Assembly (NCBI GenBank): GCA_964387645.1 | Contig: CAYLYM010000046.1 | Span: forward strand, 1-26,374 | Direction of reading: 5' to 3' | Length of the DNA: 26,374 nucleotides | Source of the DNA: CAYLYM01 sp964387645 | GTDB lineage: Bacteria > Calditrichota > Calditrichia > RBG-13-44-9 | Translations under genes and position numbers: made by a program | Notes under the pieces: generated by a model | What the model saw: only the letters and a program-made list of their open reading frames with translations | Told to the model about the DNA's origin: nothing | Databases searched by the model: none | Shown here: piece by piece, positions 24,693 through 26,374 of the stretch | Layout of the letters: each line of letters opens with the position of its first letter | Numbering within the stretch: position 1 is the first letter of the stretch

Positions 24693-25736
24693 TTATCTAA
24701 GGTATTTATATCCATCTAAAGTTGCTTTCATCCAGAGTTCGTAATCATTCTCAGGTAAAGGCTGTAAATTGTTCATTTCATATCTGTTTCGGTTGAGTTT
24801 ATATGTGTCGTAAAAACCATTCTCAAATTCGTATACTTCTCCAGTATCTGGATCATATAAACGTTCTTTTCCTAAGATTGTATCACTTTTTTTCTCAGCA
24901 ATAATATCATCAACCTTATTTCGGTTTTCCCAGCCTTTCATTATTATATCCGAAATTTCATCCAGACTTTTCCCCGCTTTAAGAATACCTGCATAGGTAC
25001 TTGCTTGCTGTTGTAAGCAATTATTCACATAATGTTGACTTAATGTAAAGCTTTCTACTGACTTTAATAGTACATCTTTGATTTCAGGGAATTCCTTTTT
25101 AGGTGCAGTTATACCAGTTACTGAAAATCCATATGCAATCCCTCCACCCGGACTACCGGTAAAAGGTAAAACAGGAGCCACAGTAACCAGAAACAAACCT
25201 TCGCCTAAATTTTTATCTCCCTCTGTAAATAATGCTCTTATTAGTTCAGTATTACCACCACTGATAAGACACTGCTGCGGAATTACAGACACAATTTGAA
25301 GATTTTCCAACCTAGGACATTGAGGCATAAATCTTTGTGCTACTTGTGTTCGGGCAATAAGGTGGAATTGGGTGAGAAAATTACTCGGAGTAAGTGGATT
25401 AACTACAGGCATTTCAATCCAGGTAATAGGATAACCGCCCATACTCATATATTGACGGTCAAGCTCCTTTTGTTGGGCGCTCATATAAACTGGTCCTACT
25501 TCACCAAAATAGAAAATCTGGCATAAAGGTTCAGCAGGATTGCGAACTAAAAAAGAAAAATTAGCACACATTCCAGCAGTAATTATTTTCCATCCCTTTG
25601 GTTTATAAATTGAGAAGAAACCACCATCAAATTTTTCAAGTTTTAGCTCTATCTTTTCACTTTCCTGCCCCTGAACATTTAAAAAAAAACTTAAGGTTAA
25701 GATTCCTAATAATATTAACACAGAGAACCTTCCCAT
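24693..25736 (-). CDS. Secreted protein of unknown function
   Basis: 347 residues with a Sec signal peptide (1-23, cleavage near VQG-QE). The start is secure: AAAGGAGG lies 8 nt upstream. The N-terminal half contains FFSIYKPKGWKI and an aromatic/cysteine-containing region, possibly a beta-rich domain that sits on lipids or peptidoglycan; this is not recognised. The C-terminal third (WENRNKVDDIIAEKKSDTIL; YDPDTGEVYEFENGFYD) resembles a segment seen in several uncharacterised secreted bacterial proteins, where a WxN...RYxDPxTGEVYEV pattern repeats. No catalytic motif is evident. It is separated by about 200-390 bp from its neighbours on the same strand, so it is probably its own transcription unit. 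Confidence 0.78.
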   Translation of the reverse strand: MGRFSVLILLGILTLSFFLNVQGQESEKIELKLEKFDGGFFSIYKPKGWKIITAGMCANFSFLVRNPAEPLCQIFYFGEVGPVYMSAQQKELDRQYMSMGGYPITWIEMPVVNPLTPSNFLTQFHLIARTQVAQRFMPQCPRLENLQIVSVIPQQCLISGGNTELIRALFTEGDKNLGEGLFLVTVAPVLPFTGSPGGGIAYGFSVTGITAPKKEFPEIKDVLLKSVESFTLSQHYVNNCLQQQASTYAGILKAGKSLDEISDIIMKGWENRNKVDDIIAEKKSDTILGKERLYDPDTGEVYEFENGFYDTYKLNRNRYEMNNLQPLPENDYELWMKATLDGYKYLR

Positions 25737-25933
25737 TTCTTCTTCCTCCTTTTTTCATAATAAAAATACTTCTTTAATACTTTTTAAATAAAAGAATCTG
25801 CAGCAAGCAATTTGGGCAAAGAGCGGGAAAAAGGTTTTTCTCCATTGCTACACAATGCAATACTGAATAAACGTAGAATGCAAAAAAATGTCTACAACCA
25901 CAAATTAAACAAAAATTTTATTAATTGTTACTA

Positions 25934-26212
25934 TTATTTACTACCATTTTTATAGAAAACCACACTTAGTACTAACCCAACAACGATACAAATAGCACTA
26001 ATAACATAAACTCCACTTAAATTTGGCGCATAAGCTTCCGGCTTCCAACTGCCTGTTCGGATAAATGCCTTAAATAAAAAATGAGAAGGACCTCCAGTAA
26101 GAATAGCTCTAATCATTAATGCTATAGACAATAAAACAATGCCCAAAAATGTTAAAATATTTGACATTACAAATGCTAACCTATTCATGTCTTGTCTTTC
26201 TTTATTTTCCAT
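25934..26212 (-). CDS. Small two-helix membrane protein
   Basis: 92 residues from the ATG at 26212. Two transmembrane helices: about 12-36 (LAFVMSNILTFLGIVLLSIA) and 66-87 (SGVYVISAICIVVGLVLSVV). A loop between them contains GSWKPEAYAPN. An in-frame ATG exists at 26353, but the 47 residues it adds come from an inverted-repeat-like region and look non-coding. AAGGGG lies 12 nt upstream of the chosen ATG, which is longer than ideal; the ATG at 26188 is another option. Function unknown. Confidence 0.6.
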   Translation of the reverse strand: MENKERQDMNRLAFVMSNILTFLGIVLLSIALMIRAILTGGPSHFLFKAFIRTGSWKPEAYAPNLSGVYVISAICIVVGLVLSVVFYKNGSK

Positions 26213-26264
26213 TTTATCTTCAGACCCCTTGAGAATTATTCTTCCATCTAAATGTCTTTCTTTT

Positions 26265-26345
26265 ATGAGTCCCAAAGCTGATTGCGCATAACGCTTTGCA
26301 GGTATGGGCAATCCAGCCAGAACGGGATTTGTGAGAGCGTAAGCG
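26265..26345. other. attC-like or palindromic GC-richer block
   Basis: GC-richer than its surroundings. It contains GCGCATAACGCTTTGCAGG (26285-26303), that is, CCTGCAAAGCGTTATGCGC on the minus strand, followed further out by AGCGTAAGCGAAACGCATAC. A GTTATGC core preceded by TGCAAAGC just upstream of a gene is how integron attC sites end, and the translation through it (AKRYA) is a common artefact of such sites. The matching R'' half is not present in the window, so the call is weak. Confidence 0.25.
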
Positions 26346-26374
26346 AAACGCATACCCGCTTTTGAGTGACCGAA

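Noticed and set aside
1..26374. CRISPR arrays, tRNA/rRNA genes, riboswitches, sigma-54 promoters
   Set aside because: I looked for regular repeat-spacer patterns, cloverleaf-like segments and TGGCAC-N5-TTGCA sites on both strands and found none convincing.

Overview
The window is about 26.4 kb of AT-rich bacterial DNA. It holds a locus for breaking down uronic-acid polysaccharides, between AT-rich, gene-poor flanks. Most genes have clear Shine-Dalgarno sequences (AAAGGAG, GGAGG). Secreted proteins carry Sec, lipoprotein or Tat signals. Protein families suggest a Gram-negative heterotroph of the FCB type (Calditrichota, KSB1 or Ignavibacteria-like), but no marker gene confirms this and the placement is weak. 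No rRNA, tRNA or CRISPR array was seen.

Left flank (1-5430): the last 28 codons of a sulfatase, a 30-nt palindrome, a small two-helix membrane protein, then a convergent pair. The pair is a secreted deiminase of the peptidylarginine/agmatine deiminase family with a C-terminal Ig-like region, and a sigma-54 activator without a receiver domain.

Catabolic core (5432-16966): two divergent gene sets share the intergenic region 9521-9981. That region carries three AAYGTTTT repeats spaced 19-20 bp apart, a candidate operator. The minus-strand set is a YdiF-type CoA-transferase, an enoyl-CoA hydratase with both catalytic Glu, an SDR, and a frameshifted, truncated Nramp-like transporter. The plus-strand set is a GH88 unsaturated uronyl hydrolase, a TIM-barrel sugar isomerase/epimerase, a Gfo/Idh/MocA oxidoreductase, a second SDR (about 62% identical to the first), a DUF3311-like small membrane protein coupled to a sodium:solute symporter, and a broken kduD. 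Inferred scheme: the symporter imports unsaturated uronyl oligosaccharides or acids, GH88 releases the 4,5-unsaturated uronate, and the oxidoreductases, SDRs and isomerase process it. KduD, which normally finishes that route, is destroyed here. The CoA-transferase and hydratase may handle a short-chain acid product.

Right part (16961-22498): the 3' end of kduD runs directly into the N-terminal piece of an IS4-type (DUF4372) transposase read in the opposite direction. Next come a pRiA4b ORF-3-like gene, a decayed Tat-exported protein, and the most striking gene of the window. It encodes a 1390-residue secreted protein with signal peptide, LamG, GH67 alpha-glucuronidase-like and GH28 polygalacturonase-like modules in one chain.

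Right flank (22499-26374): an AT-rich stretch with several short coding-like fragments, then three minus-strand genes of unknown function: a lipoprotein with a KPxIYxYP motif, a secreted 347-residue protein and a small two-helix membrane protein. A 42-bp repeat occurs upstream of two minus-strand genes. The number of broken genes suggests a polysaccharide-use locus undergoing decay or rearrangement.
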